From a virus: a stretch of DNA of 22,990 bases. The notes under the pieces are model-generated. The model made no database searches, had not been told where the DNA came from, and was given only the letters and a program-made list of their open reading frames with translations. Made by a program: the position numbers and the translations under genes. Positions 13,352-21,446 of this stretch are shown one piece after another; within the stretch, counting starts at the first letter, position 1, and the number at the start of each line of letters is the position of its first letter. The stretch is from the IMG/VR virus record IMGVR_UViG_3300025168_010309, positions 1-22,990 of that record, one strand, 5' to 3'.

Positions 13352-14563
13352 TTAAGCAGGTAACTCGAACATCCCTTGATCCATATCTAAGGGATTACCA
13401 CTCATGTCTTCCATTACATCATTTTGAGCAATCATGTCCTGCTCAGGCTGGTAGTCTACTCGTTGGTCATTGAACTCTGGGTCTAGGTCTTCAGGCTCCA
13501 CTTCTAAATTATCAAAGCCTCCCTGACGTTCATCTATGTCCCCTCGCGGAACAGTGTATGGGTCTTCTTCTCCATAATACGCTTCCTCGTGTGCTTGATT
13601 TTTCATTTGCAAAAATTCACCACTGCCAGACGTTGGTGGTGTGTATTTTGTTTCAAGTTGCGCTCTAATCCTCGCTTCGTCGGCAGCGGGATGGTTCGCG
13701 TTTCCGTGGGCTGCTTGGTACTGATTATCTATCCAGTTTTGTTTGTGTTCTGAAAGTAAACCAGCAAGGTTTTTGCTTTCGTTATGATTGGCGAGGTCTA
13801 ATTGTTCACCACGTAAAGTTCCATGGCGTTTGCCTCGGTCTGTTGCACGCTGCTGAACTGTCTTTCGATCCGATTGATCAAGCTCTCTATCTTTTTGATC
13901 AGTCTTTCGAGTGCCGTCCTGTCGAAGCCAGCCATTGTGCGTTTTCTTTTCGTCGAACTCATCTCTTTGCCGGTCTTCTGAAACACGCTTGTTGTAATTA
14001 TCAACACCGTCAACAATTTTTACTGACGTTCCTTCGGGAGTTAGCTGCCATCTGTCAAATATAGGGTTGCCTTCTCTGTCGGTTACTCCAGTATCAATGT
14101 CGTATGTCTTAGGTTGATTTGGAGCAGCATCGATGTCCCACAGCTTTCCGTAAAGCTGATTCATATTCCATTCTCGGGTGTATGGATCAACTTCTGCATT
14201 GTTTTTCCATTGCTCTATTTCCCCTAATATTTGCTTTTGTTCTTGTTCAGTTTCCTGCTGGGCTTGCTGCGCTTTGTAATTTTCGAGCGCTATAGCGTTT
14301 TGAAACTCTTGAGCCTCTAAGAACCTTTGCTGTTGAAATCTTTGGTACTGTATCTGAGAGCGGCGTTGGTCGCTCATTTGCTCTCTGTAAGCGCGACCGT
14401 CTGCCAAGTGTTCTCCAGAACTGTCGCCATAATACTGATTGCCGCCTCCATATCCACCGCTATCGCGGATTTGAATATAGTCCATCCACTCGCGCTGGTT
14501 AGAGGCTATCTGTCCTCGTTGAGCCATCGCCCTTCGTTGAGCGCGGCTCATGTTCAGTATCAT
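13352..14563 (-). CDS. Gln/Asp-rich hydrophilic protein, candidate internal virion protein, about 403 aa
   Basis: Family not recognised. After a basic N-terminus (SRAQRRAMAQRG) comes a Gln-rich helical block (about 60-120 from the start, such as QQQRFLEAQEFQ and QAQQETEQEQKQ), then a charged middle with many Arg/Asp/Lys repeats, and an acidic C-terminal part (EVEPEDLDPEFND). No Cys or membrane segment is apparent. The start is uncertain: ATG at 14563 has no good Shine-Dalgarno, while a TTG at 14590 would give 412 aa and an 8-nt overlap with the Arg-rich gene like other junctions here. It ends 13 nt before the giant gene and may be its partner or chaperone; its acidic tail could pair with the Arg-rich protein next door. 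Both ideas are inference. Confidence 0.75.
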   Translation of the reverse strand: MILNMSRAQRRAMAQRGQIASNQREWMDYIQIRDSGGYGGGNQYYGDSSGEHLADGRAYREQMSDQRRSQIQYQRFQQQRFLEAQEFQNAIALENYKAQQAQQETEQEQKQILGEIEQWKNNAEVDPYTREWNMNQLYGKLWDIDAAPNQPKTYDIDTGVTDREGNPIFDRWQLTPEGTSVKIVDGVDNYNKRVSEDRQRDEFDEKKTHNGWLRQDGTRKTDQKDRELDQSDRKTVQQRATDRGKRHGTLRGEQLDLANHNESKNLAGLLSEHKQNWIDNQYQAAHGNANHPAADEARIRAQLETKYTPPTSGSGEFLQMKNQAHEEAYYGEEDPYTVPRGDIDERQGGFDNLEVEPEDLDPEFNDQRVDYQPEQDMIAQNDVMEDMSGNPLDMDQGMFELPA

Positions 14564-14582
14564 GTCACTTTGTAGTCTAGAT

Positions 14583-15521
14583 TCAGGCAATGTTTCGTCG
14601 TCCCATTCCGCGATTTATGTCTTGCTGATTTTGGTTAATGTTGAACTGCATTCCACGCCGCCACATATTACGCAAATTTGGCAAATTGTTAATCCTGTTT
14701 CCAAGCCCTTGAACTGTCTGCTGTCCTCGTTGAGCTTGACCTAATCTCGTGTGAAACCGGGGCGACATATACCTGTAACCGCCTAAGCTAATGTTTCTTA
14801 ACGGAACCTGCCTGTTTCCTCCACCCAACCACGGTATTAGCGATGGACTTTGCATAGTTGGGTTTCGCTGTCCCCACCGATACCTGTTTGTCGCGCCTTG
14901 ATGCCTTGTAGTGTTACGGTTCATACGGTTTCTCATGCCTGCGGTAGTCGGAGTTGTAAATCTTGTGGCTCCCCTAAAATTGCCGTACTCGCCTCCATGA
15001 CGAGACAATGTAGTTACTCGCCTATGGGATGTTCCGGTGTGAGGATTTCTGTAATTTCCGGCGTATTGACGCCGAGCTTGAACTCTTTCGCGGCGAGCTT
15101 GGCGTCTTGCCGCTGTAAACTCAGTACGGCTTCCAAAATCACTGCGTCTCCGGCCCCCCATAAAATTTGAAAAAGCATCTCGACCAGCACCAGAAAGACC
15201 CCTTCGGTAATGCCTAAGTTGTCGGCTAGAACGATTTACGTTTGCGCTAGCACGCATACCCAAGTTTGTTCCACCGCGACGAGCTTGATTAAGCATTGCT
15301 GCGTATACGTTTCCTCCGTGACCTGCGTGAGCAGTCATTGCTTGATGCCGACCGCCAAAATCAGCACCGTAGGAAGATACTTGAGTTTGAAAACGCCTAT
15401 GAGACCTCCTGCGTGGACGAAACCCTGAGTACAGTTGAGGTGCATACCCACCGCTTCGACGGTTAAACATTCGCCCCCGAGAAAACCGAGACATATTACG
15501 TGGACGTCTAAACAATGCCAT
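14583..15521 (-). CDS. Extremely Arg-rich, Lys-free basic protein, candidate internal DNA-binding virion protein, 312 aa
   Basis: By my count about 61 of 312 residues are Arg, with no Lys, no Cys and only about 7 Asp/Glu, so the net charge is strongly positive. The N-terminus is almost protamine-like (ALFRRPRNMSRFSRGR, then RPRRRSHRR). The rest is rich in Gly, Asn, Gln and Tyr, with further clusters such as ARRQARRERVQARRQ at about 138-152. No catalytic motif is visible. Between two other low-complexity genes and just upstream of the giant protein, a packaged DNA-associated or ejected protein is plausible; RNA binding or a structural scaffold are alternatives. I do not recognise a family. The stop overlaps an alternative TTG start of the next gene. 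Confidence 0.75.
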   Translation of the reverse strand: MALFRRPRNMSRFSRGRMFNRRSGGYAPQLYSGFRPRRRSHRRFQTQVSSYGADFGGRHQAMTAHAGHGGNVYAAMLNQARRGGTNLGMRASANVNRSSRQLRHYRRGLSGAGRDAFSNFMGGRRRSDFGSRTEFTAARRQARRERVQARRQYAGNYRNPHTGTSHRRVTTLSRHGGEYGNFRGATRFTTPTTAGMRNRMNRNTTRHQGATNRYRWGQRNPTMQSPSLIPWLGGGNRQVPLRNISLGGYRYMSPRFHTRLGQAQRGQQTVQGLGNRINNLPNLRNMWRRGMQFNINQNQQDINRGMGRRNIA

Positions 15522-16222
15522 TATCCCATTACTCCCATGCTTCTAAGATGATCCTGAAAATTACCCGCCCCAGTAGAGTAGTTAGCAGTCATGCCACCAC
15601 CGCTAAATTGTGGGTTTGCAATTTGTGTTCTGCGAATGTCTGCTTTTATTCGCATTTGAGCAACTTGTATTTGCGCTCGTGCGTTTGCTGAGTTTGCTGC
15701 AATGCCTGCTCTTTGTGTAGCATTATTGGCAGCGTTCATTGCTGCTGAGTGTTGCCGATCCAAAGCCCTTGAAGCAGATTGAAGTTGTGCCAGCTCTCTT
15801 TGCAACTGTTCTTTTCGTTCCATAGCTGCAAACTGCATTCCTGCTCCAGTTGCCTGAAGGTCCATTGCGTCAGCCCGAGCATCACGGGATTGCTCTGCTT
15901 GAGCTTGCTGTATTCCTAACTGAGAGGCGGCTTGGTTATATCTCTGACCACCCTCTGCTACAGCTTGACGAAATCGTTGTTCGCCAGCCATATTTCCACC
16001 AAGCATTTCCATGCCCGTATCATGAGACATTGCTTGCTCTTGTCGTTGCGCTTGAATTTGCTGCCGATTAAGAGCTTCCAGTTCTGAAGCTCGACCGTGA
16101 GCCATTTCACCTGTCGCTGCCGCAAACGGAGCAGCAACGTCACGCCCCCTGGCTCGTTCTGCTGCTTTACGATACTGCTCTTGAATATCTTGCAGGCTAG
16201 GGATATTAGAAGAAGGGTACAT
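15521..16222 (-). CDS. Ala/Gln-rich helical protein, candidate internal virion protein, 233 aa
   Basis: Most of the protein (about 10-205) is predicted long alpha-helix, very rich in Ala, Gln, Arg, Glu and Met (for example QQIQAQRQEQAM, ERKEQLQRELAQLQSA), compatible with coiled coil. The last 25 residues are Gly/Ser/Asn-rich. No signal peptide, Cys or enzymatic motif is seen. Ala/Gln-rich helical proteins in this position, after tail-tube genes and before a very large protein, occur in short-tailed phages as internal core or ejection proteins (T7 gp14 is a positional comparison, not a detected homolog). The stop overlaps the next start by one base (TAATG). Confidence 0.75.
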   Translation of the reverse strand: MYPSSNIPSLQDIQEQYRKAAERARGRDVAAPFAAATGEMAHGRASELEALNRQQIQAQRQEQAMSHDTGMEMLGGNMAGEQRFRQAVAEGGQRYNQAASQLGIQQAQAEQSRDARADAMDLQATGAGMQFAAMERKEQLQRELAQLQSASRALDRQHSAAMNAANNATQRAGIAANSANARAQIQVAQMRIKADIRRTQIANPQFSGGGMTANYSTGAGNFQDHLRSMGVMG

Positions 16223-16226
16223 AAGT

Positions 16227-16478
16227 TCACCATTTCTTTTCAGGACAGTGGGCCGTTGCCCAGGCTATTTTATTGAGGGTTTTTCCCTCTTTCTTTAAAC
16301 CACAACCACAAACCCCACACGATCCAGTAGCTTCGGTCTTTGATTTGTAATGCTCACAAGGTACGCAGATATGGGTAAATATAGCATCAATGCTACGATC
16401 AGAGCGATATGGTTTTCCCGCAGACATCCAGCGAACTGTTTCTGTAGCTAATTTACCCACTTTACCACAACAAGCCAT
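16227..16478 (-). CDS. Small zinc-ribbon-like protein, 83 aa
   Basis: The protein contains spaced cysteines typical of a small zinc-binding fold: CVPC, then CGVCGC about 16 residues later, and a terminal HCPEKKW. A C-x2-C ... C-x2-C-x-C ... CP-x2-KW layout is recurrent in short phage proteins, but its function is not known to me. I chose the ATG at 16478 because GGAGG lies 8 nt before it. A GTG at 16493 would extend the protein by five residues and overlap the upstream gene by 14 nt. An N-terminal ACC motif adds more Cys. It ends 4 nt before the Ala/Gln-rich gene. A structural zinc protein of the virion, or a small regulator made with it, are both possible. Confidence 0.75.
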   Translation of the reverse strand: MACCGKVGKLATETVRWMSAGKPYRSDRSIDAIFTHICVPCEHYKSKTEATGSCGVCGCGLKKEGKTLNKIAWATAHCPEKKW

Positions 16479-16479
16479 A

Positions 16480-17322
16480 TTACATTCCTCCACTTGGGCA
16501 GGCTAAACCAGCACCAGAATTGTAAAGTTTGCTAGCTCTAGCTTCCATGCACTCTTTAGATTTGATAGACCGACAAAACCCTACGTTGTCTATAAGTATA
16601 GGTCGTGCGCCCCCAGGCTGCTGTTCTCCTAACTTTTTCCCGCCTGTATTTTCTCCAATATGCAAAGGCTTGTCGCTGGTAAGCGTTTGGGTTCCAGTTA
16701 AATTTGTTGTATTGGCTACTCCGCCATTCTCACTGACATACATTTTTCCGTCTGCAATAGACACCCAAAAGTAAAAAAACATCCACGGTTCGTAAAGCTC
16801 AGGATTGTGATTACCGTTTAGTCCCCTGAACGTAAAATCAACGTTTCCTAAAGGATCGCCACCGGCGTTGTTATTGTTTACCACAAAATTTAAAGCACCA
16901 ACAAAACTTGGACTAGGCGAGCTTAGGTCAAGAAATATGCCCCACTCTCCATCAAAGTCATATTTCATATTCGGCGGGGTTCCAGTTTCTTCTATTGACC
17001 CTTTCATTATTACCCCCTCGGGTAAAAAAACGGGACCGCCGACACCGCCACCATACGAATAACTTGCGGCGTAATCGGCTTTAATCCAAAACCACACCGC
17101 TATTCCATCCGGCCCTAACCTGTAACAACAATGGTCTTTATGCTCGTAGGATGATGACCCATTAAACTTAGCGGCTTTATCTAGCTTTCCCGTGACATAT
17201 TCTGCACTAGTTGCCGTTAAATCTCTATTGCCAGCACAATCATTGGCGTCATCGTCAAACTTGTAACACGAACAAGGACAGTTGCAACAAGGACATCCTG
17301 GGTTTCCTTTTTTAAAAACCAT
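16480..17322 (-). CDS. LamG/concanavalin-like domain protein, putative tail appendage, 280 aa
   Basis: The N-terminus contains a striking cysteine cluster (GCPCCNCPCSC, about residues 9-19). From about 20 to 265 the sequence follows a LamG/ConA-like lectin pattern: YKFDDDANDCAGNRDL, then KLDKAAKFNGSSSY, an AVWFWIKAD strand, and later MYVSENG and LIDNVGFC strands. Such domains bind carbohydrates or proteins on phage fibres and adhesins. At 280 aa it is about one domain plus the Cys head, with no long fibre shaft. It follows the Gly-rich gene by 2 nt and precedes the zinc-ribbon-like gene. Host-surface recognition is a reasonable inference; the Cys cluster could cross-link it to its Cys-bearing neighbours or bind metal. 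Confidence 0.65.
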   Translation of the reverse strand: MVFKKGNPGCPCCNCPCSCYKFDDDANDCAGNRDLTATSAEYVTGKLDKAAKFNGSSSYEHKDHCCYRLGPDGIAVWFWIKADYAASYSYGGGVGGPVFLPEGVIMKGSIEETGTPPNMKYDFDGEWGIFLDLSSPSPSFVGALNFVVNNNNAGGDPLGNVDFTFRGLNGNHNPELYEPWMFFYFWVSIADGKMYVSENGGVANTTNLTGTQTLTSDKPLHIGENTGGKKLGEQQPGGARPILIDNVGFCRSIKSKECMEARASKLYNSGAGLACPSGGM

Positions 17323-17324
17323 TG

Positions 17325-18296
17325 CTATTCATCATCCTCGCAACACCCACAGGACTCTACTATGACGTATAAATCATCTTCGCCGCAGCCAGATGGTTCT
17401 ATAATTGTCCCGCTTACAACTACTTGAGTACCCGATTCTATTTTTTCGCAACTTATGTTTTTTGCTTCAGCTATTCCTATATCTTCAATTTTTGCGCCAG
17501 CTACTACTTCATTGCCTACTTCATTTTTATTGTCTTCTTTTCTGCAGTCAGACAAACACTGGTTAAAAAGTTTTTCTTGTTCAAACTTTAATCTTTTAAG
17601 CTCGTCAATTTTGTCGTTTGATGATCCAGTTAAATTTATTGTGCCTGTCGGATTGGCGTTAAGAAGGGGAGTTGAGACAATTGCTGACGACAATGTTACT
17701 GTGCTTCCTACACCATCAAGAACTGTGCCGAGTGCTTTTTGATTTGCTGCTATTTGTTTATCAATTTCTTTAATGTCTTTACCGAAATCGTCTACGCATT
17801 TTTGATTGCATTCCGTTAGCTTTAGTTGATTTTCCGGCACGGCTACTTGAAGTTTAACACTTCCTATGCCTGGGATTCCATCTTTGGCTGCAGGTATTTC
17901 TTCTGTTGTTTCTGCTAAATATGTGACATTTACTGGAATTGCGCCGACGCATGGATCACCACCGCCGCCGCCACCGCCGCCACCACCTTCTCCGCCACCG
18001 CCACCGCCTCCACCACCGCCACCGCCAGGAGAACCGCCTTCAAATCCATCCGAAGGATCAAACGAAGGCACGTCTCCACCGCCTAATGGAAAATCAAACG
18101 GTTCGTCGTTTGGAAACCCAAACTCTCCTGAGTCTATTTGCGGAAGTTCTGGAAGAGCTATGTCGTCAAACACATTCCCTAATATGTCTGCTAGCTGACC
18201 CATTACTTCTGGTAAAGCAGTTGGGTTTTTTGGGTCTGAACATATACCCTTCATCGCTTGTAACGCAGCAGCAACTTTATCTTTACGTAAAGCCAT
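17325..18296 (-). CDS. Gly-rich, Cys-containing virion-region protein, 323 aa
   Basis: Family not recognised. The N-terminal part (1-45) is helical with one Cys. An acidic, Pro/Phe/Gly segment follows, then a near-pure glycine tract at about residues 88-113 broken by single Glu residues. Next is a beta-rich part, a Lys/Glu/Gln-rich helical stretch flanked by Cys pairs (CNQKC at about 168-172; CLSDC at about 246-250), and a tail with CGCC close to the C-terminus. The spaced Cys pairs bracketing a helix suggest a disulphide-pinned helical hairpin or metal sites. The start shares one base with the preceding stop and the stop lies 2 nt before the LamG-like gene. A tail appendage or fibre-linked role is plausible from neighbours only. 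Confidence 0.75.
   Translation of the reverse strand: MALRKDKVAAALQAMKGICSDPKNPTALPEVMGQLADILGNVFDDIALPELPQIDSGEFGFPNDEPFDFPLGGGDVPSFDPSDGFEGGSPGGGGGGGGGGGGEGGGGGGGGGGDPCVGAIPVNVTYLAETTEEIPAAKDGIPGIGSVKLQVAVPENQLKLTECNQKCVDDFGKDIKEIDKQIAANQKALGTVLDGVGSTVTLSSAIVSTPLLNANPTGTINLTGSSNDKIDELKRLKFEQEKLFNQCLSDCRKEDNKNEVGNEVVAGAKIEDIGIAEAKNISCEKIESGTQVVVSGTIIEPSGCGEDDLYVIVESCGCCEDDE
17957..18031 (-). repeat. Glycine-codon low-complexity tract
   Basis: The minus strand reads as a run of GGT/GGC/GGA codons, about 26 glycines interrupted by Glu. The plus strand is correspondingly C-rich (ccgccacc units). It is likely a flexible hinge, and a plausible site for replication slippage or assembly error. Confidence 0.85.
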
Positions 18297-20737
18297 TACG
18301 TTCCTGCGCTTGTTATCTTGACCGTTGCAAAAGCCCCCCTAGCTTTGGGATGGGCGCGGTACTGTAGTCCGGTCCCTGCGTACCCTGTCCACGTTCCGGT
18401 TTCCCTTGCAGCAGCGTCTACCGCATCTTCGGCGGTCTGGCCCACATGAACGGACCACGTAACATTTCCGCTGTTCTGCCCTAATGCTGCACATATCGAA
18501 CTCAGCTTTCCCTCAAACATTCCTGAACTGTCGCCCAAAGCAAAAGGACCAAAAACAATATGAGAACTGATAGCGTTGCTTCCATCGTCTTCGTCTAAAG
18601 AGGGTTTAAGATGCCGCAAGTATCCGTCATGAGAACCAAATACCACAGGAGACTCGTTAGACGTAAAGTCCCTCCGAGTATGACAAGCCGACGCTACGTG
18701 GTCTGCCTGATAGGACACAGGCCAAAATGCTGCTGTTACCTTGTCCCCATCCATGCGGGTTTTAATGTCAATAAACCAATGAGATGTATTCGACCCACCG
18801 TGGATGAACAAATGTACACCTCTGTAACGCATGTCATACGCCATCGTTACGGTTTTAGTGGAAGTGTCGATATTGAGTAGTTCTTCAGGAAGAAGCTCTC
18901 TAGATACGCTTGTAGGGGCTGTACCGCACCCAGGAGGCATGACGTACAAACCATCGCGGCTCATAAACATCATGTACCCACCTGCTATAAGGCACCAGGA
19001 TTTAGGACCAAGAATACCAATCTGGTCGTCAAGCCTTCGGGCCGTCCCCCCTAGTGCTGGGTCACCAGTCATAATCCACAAAGACGAAGTACACCCAAGA
19101 ACCAAGCAGTTCTGGTGATAGGGGACCAACGCGATGATTGGTTCGCTAATCTGACCTGCTGACGTAAGACTACCTACAATGGATCGCTGTGCGTCATCTG
19201 CCGAGTAATCCCAATCCGTTGTGTCTCCTTGACGAGACATTTTAAAGTTTTGTGGGTTACTTGCCTCTACGCAGACAAGACGGTTTCTCCACGCTGCTAT
19301 TGTAGTGCAGTTTGTGGGGACAGAACCCTTTAGCCAATCCTGAAACAACGGGTACATCTTGTTGTCTACGGGATCGTAAACTTTAATTGTTCGAGCAATG
19401 CGGTACTTTAAACCTGTTACGTTTTCTGCATTGGGGGCAGTAGCAAGTGTAATGTCTTCGCCGTCTACCTCAGTTATTTCAAACGCACCTGTTACGGTTC
19501 GTCCTGTTTGACCTCGGGTAGAACGAGACACACGCATGTCAGTGTTTATACCTTTAGTTGTTTCAGCAACAGTTACAAGTTTAGTTCCACCTGTTAAACC
19601 AGCAGAATCAACTGCTAGTATTGCTACATCTCGGCTACCAAGACTTTGTACAAACGTAATGATTACTGTGCCATCACTTAAATCTGTGGCCGAGTTTGTT
19701 CCGCTAACATTACTAGTAGGAACAATTGACAACGCTTCTATTCTTGCTTGTACCGTTGCTGCATTAGCGTTCCACGCGATAGGGGCAGTGGTTTCTACCT
19801 GTCCATCAACAATGACTTTTAAGTTAAACGTACCGCCTGTAGCACCTTGAGTAAGTGTCTGGACTTCGTCTGTTCCACCGCCTGTTAGCTCATGGCTAAA
19901 CGCTGTAATTAACGGAACCCGCTGTGCTTCGAGGTCGTTTTGAAACGTCACCGTTACGGGAGTTCCAGGTAACGCGCCTCCGCTGCAAGCTACGTTATCG
20001 GCTCCAGCAGAGTTTTTTCCAATGGACGATAGCTGAACTAAAGCGTTTTTAATTGTCGTTGCGTCAGCGTTAAACGCTAAGTCAATAGTACGTGACCCGT
20101 TAAACTCAAGAAAATATGTACCAGCTAAAGGAGTACCGTCTACTGCTATTGTTTGTATTTCATTAACGCCTGCACCACGAGAAAGTATGACCACACAATG
20201 GTCGTCTTTGTCTACACCGAGAGTACCAAAGTTTTTTCCGCTAGCTGTAAACCCAGTACCGCTAGCTAATACGCCGTTGGTTCCAGAATCAACCAAGGTA
20301 TCACTGCCGTCACCATTATCAGCAATGTATAGCTTTTGTTTCAGAGGAGCCGAGACTAGCGAGCGGTCGCTTGCTAGCGTAGGAAGAGTTCCAGATGAAC
20401 CATCTGCACCGTTAGCTACCTTTGTCATAGTGCTGGCGTTAGACTGATACCAGAACTCACCGCCAGCAGACGCTACAAGAATGGTTTCTCTTTCACCGTC
20501 TTTGATGTACTGAATTGTGTCTACAAGACGTACACGGGCAGACGAGCCAGAGATTTGCTGGCTAAACGTCTTGCCTAATCCCGGCCTGCTTCCACCACGC
20601 TCTCGCCCTTCTGAGCGGTCATCTGTCCAGACGTTGAGCGCATCGGGTGTGGAATACGGAGCCTGTTTTTCGTAGGAACCCCGTTTGTCCAAACCCTTGA
20701 CAGGCCAGGACAACGATAGCTGACGTTGTTTTGCCAT
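18296..20737 (-). CDS. Tail tube / stabilisation-like protein (T7 gp12 / P22 gp10 type), 813 aa
   Basis: The N-terminus has the arrangement seen in tail tubular B and P22 gp10-like proteins: a 'GLD-R' element, then PDALNVW at about 31-37 and SRPGLGK at about 50-56. Residues about 193-300 and 301-396 are two copies of a repeat (a strand, 'F/W-NA-A-T---AL--L', 'VTF/ITF', 'LTGG'), which looks like an inserted beta-sandwich. After about residue 480 come repeating strand blocks (RLVCVEA, CLVLGCTSSLWIMTG, YMMFMSRDGLYVMPP, VHLFIHGG) suggesting a beta-propeller. In the virion such proteins form the short tail or close the portal channel. The stop codon shares one base with the next start (TAATG). The family call is by pattern, not alignment. 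Confidence 0.7.
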   Translation of the reverse strand: MAKQRQLSLSWPVKGLDKRGSYEKQAPYSTPDALNVWTDDRSEGRERGGSRPGLGKTFSQQISGSSARVRLVDTIQYIKDGERETILVASAGGEFWYQSNASTMTKVANGADGSSGTLPTLASDRSLVSAPLKQKLYIADNGDGSDTLVDSGTNGVLASGTGFTASGKNFGTLGVDKDDHCVVILSRGAGVNEIQTIAVDGTPLAGTYFLEFNGSRTIDLAFNADATTIKNALVQLSSIGKNSAGADNVACSGGALPGTPVTVTFQNDLEAQRVPLITAFSHELTGGGTDEVQTLTQGATGGTFNLKVIVDGQVETTAPIAWNANAATVQARIEALSIVPTSNVSGTNSATDLSDGTVIITFVQSLGSRDVAILAVDSAGLTGGTKLVTVAETTKGINTDMRVSRSTRGQTGRTVTGAFEITEVDGEDITLATAPNAENVTGLKYRIARTIKVYDPVDNKMYPLFQDWLKGSVPTNCTTIAAWRNRLVCVEASNPQNFKMSRQGDTTDWDYSADDAQRSIVGSLTSAGQISEPIIALVPYHQNCLVLGCTSSLWIMTGDPALGGTARRLDDQIGILGPKSWCLIAGGYMMFMSRDGLYVMPPGCGTAPTSVSRELLPEELLNIDTSTKTVTMAYDMRYRGVHLFIHGGSNTSHWFIDIKTRMDGDKVTAAFWPVSYQADHVASACHTRRDFTSNESPVVFGSHDGYLRHLKPSLDEDDGSNAISSHIVFGPFALGDSSGMFEGKLSSICAALGQNSGNVTWSVHVGQTAEDAVDAAARETGTWTGYAGTGLQYRAHPKARGAFATVKITSAGT

Positions 20738-20746
20738 AACCCATGA

Positions 20747-21103
20747 TTAGCTAAGTGCTGCGGTGTCGTTCGCCGTAATGATCCACTTGTATCCACTGGT
20801 TCCGTTGGGAATGCTTGTAAGCACTACCGTGTCGCCAGCGTCACCAAAAGTAATCACTGTGTTTCCTGCGGTATTGCAAGCAGTAGCGGCTGTAACCGCA
20901 CAATCGCCACCATCAGTTTTGAGGGTGAGGACAATAACCTGACCTGATTTAACAGGGTCTTTCAAAGAACGAGCTTCCGATGCGGCTGTTACAATTTCTA
21001 CCACCGTCCAGTTGCCTTCTGCGGTAATGCTACCACCAGCACCAGGATCGGCTTGGTCGAAATCCGCTTTCAATAAATCCGCTGTAATTCTGTGACCGCT
21101 CAC
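20747..21103 (-). CDS. Small beta-rich structural-type protein, 118 aa, GTG start
   Basis: Family not recognised. The N-terminus (about 1-20) is polar. Residues 25-118 are a run of predicted beta strands rich in Thr, Val, Ala and Gly, including NTVITFGDAGDTVVL and a closing YKWIITAND. This kind of strand pattern, with a final aromatic-rich strand, is frequent in phage decoration or appendage proteins whose subunits trimerise, but I cannot assign one. The GTG start is chosen because AGGAGA lies 5 nt upstream and no ATG is available nearby. The gene ends 9 nt before the start of the 813-aa tail protein. Confidence 0.75.
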   Translation of the reverse strand: MSGHRITADLLKADFDQADPGAGGSITAEGNWTVVEIVTAASEARSLKDPVKSGQVIVLTLKTDGGDCAVTAATACNTAGNTVITFGDAGDTVVLTSIPNGTSGYKWIITANDTAALS

Positions 21104-21108
21104 AATAG

Positions 21109-21114
21109 TCTCCT
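21109..21114 (-). promoter_or_regulatory. Shine-Dalgarno site AGGAGA deciding a GTG start
   Basis: AGGAGA on the minus strand lies 5 nt before a GTG at 21101-21103. It overlaps the TAG stop of the preceding gene. The spacing makes the GTG the likely start of the 118-aa protein. Confidence 0.7.
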
Positions 21115-21445
21115 AATTAAAAGTTAATCGTATGCCAGCAACGGCGTCTGATGCTGTAATAATTTTTAGCCATTTAACCCCATCCAACGCACTTGCTGGA
21201 ATTGGGTATGCTTTCGCTTGTGTTGCGCTTGTAATTTTAACGACCGTTGTAGTGGCCGAACACAACTGATTGTACGTTCCTGTTTCACTGTCAGACACGT
21301 AAAACTGAATGTCTTGCTGGGTCATCGAGGCAGGCGAAATAAAAGTGCCTGTTTCAAACGGACCAGCCGGAATAGGGCTGACGTTTGCTATTTCTGCAAC
21401 TACGTCTGCGCTATATGTTTGTGATGCGTAATGATTGTTTGCCAT
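21113..21445 (-). CDS. Small beta-rich structural-type protein, 110 aa
   Basis: Family not recognised. The sequence is short, rich in Thr, Ala, Ser and Val, and alternates hydrophobic residues like a beta-sandwich. It ends in a strand pair (WLKIITASDA, then GIRLTFN), a layout common in small phage head-decoration, neck or tail proteins. The ATG start one base after the connector gene's stop is preceded by AGGAAAG. Its TAG stop overlaps the ribosome binding site of the next gene, so the two small beta-rich proteins form a pair between the connector-like and tail-tube-like genes. A neck, decoration or tail-completion role is a guess from position. Confidence 0.75.
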   Translation of the reverse strand: MANNHYASQTYSADVVAEIANVSPIPAGPFETGTFISPASMTQQDIQFYVSDSETGTYNQLCSATTTVVKITSATQAKAYPIPASALDGVKWLKIITASDAVAGIRLTFN

Positions 21446-21446
21446 A

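Noticed and set aside
16479-16493. GTG start extending the zinc-ribbon-like protein
   Set aside because: The ATG at 16478 has GGAGG at good spacing and avoids a 14-nt overlap; the GTG has no better site.
17866-18367. Plus-strand frames rich in Pro/His/Arg opposite the Gly-rich gene
   Set aside because: They are the complement of the glycine-codon tract; composition is pure low-complexity, no ribosome site, and the minus-strand gene fits the operon.
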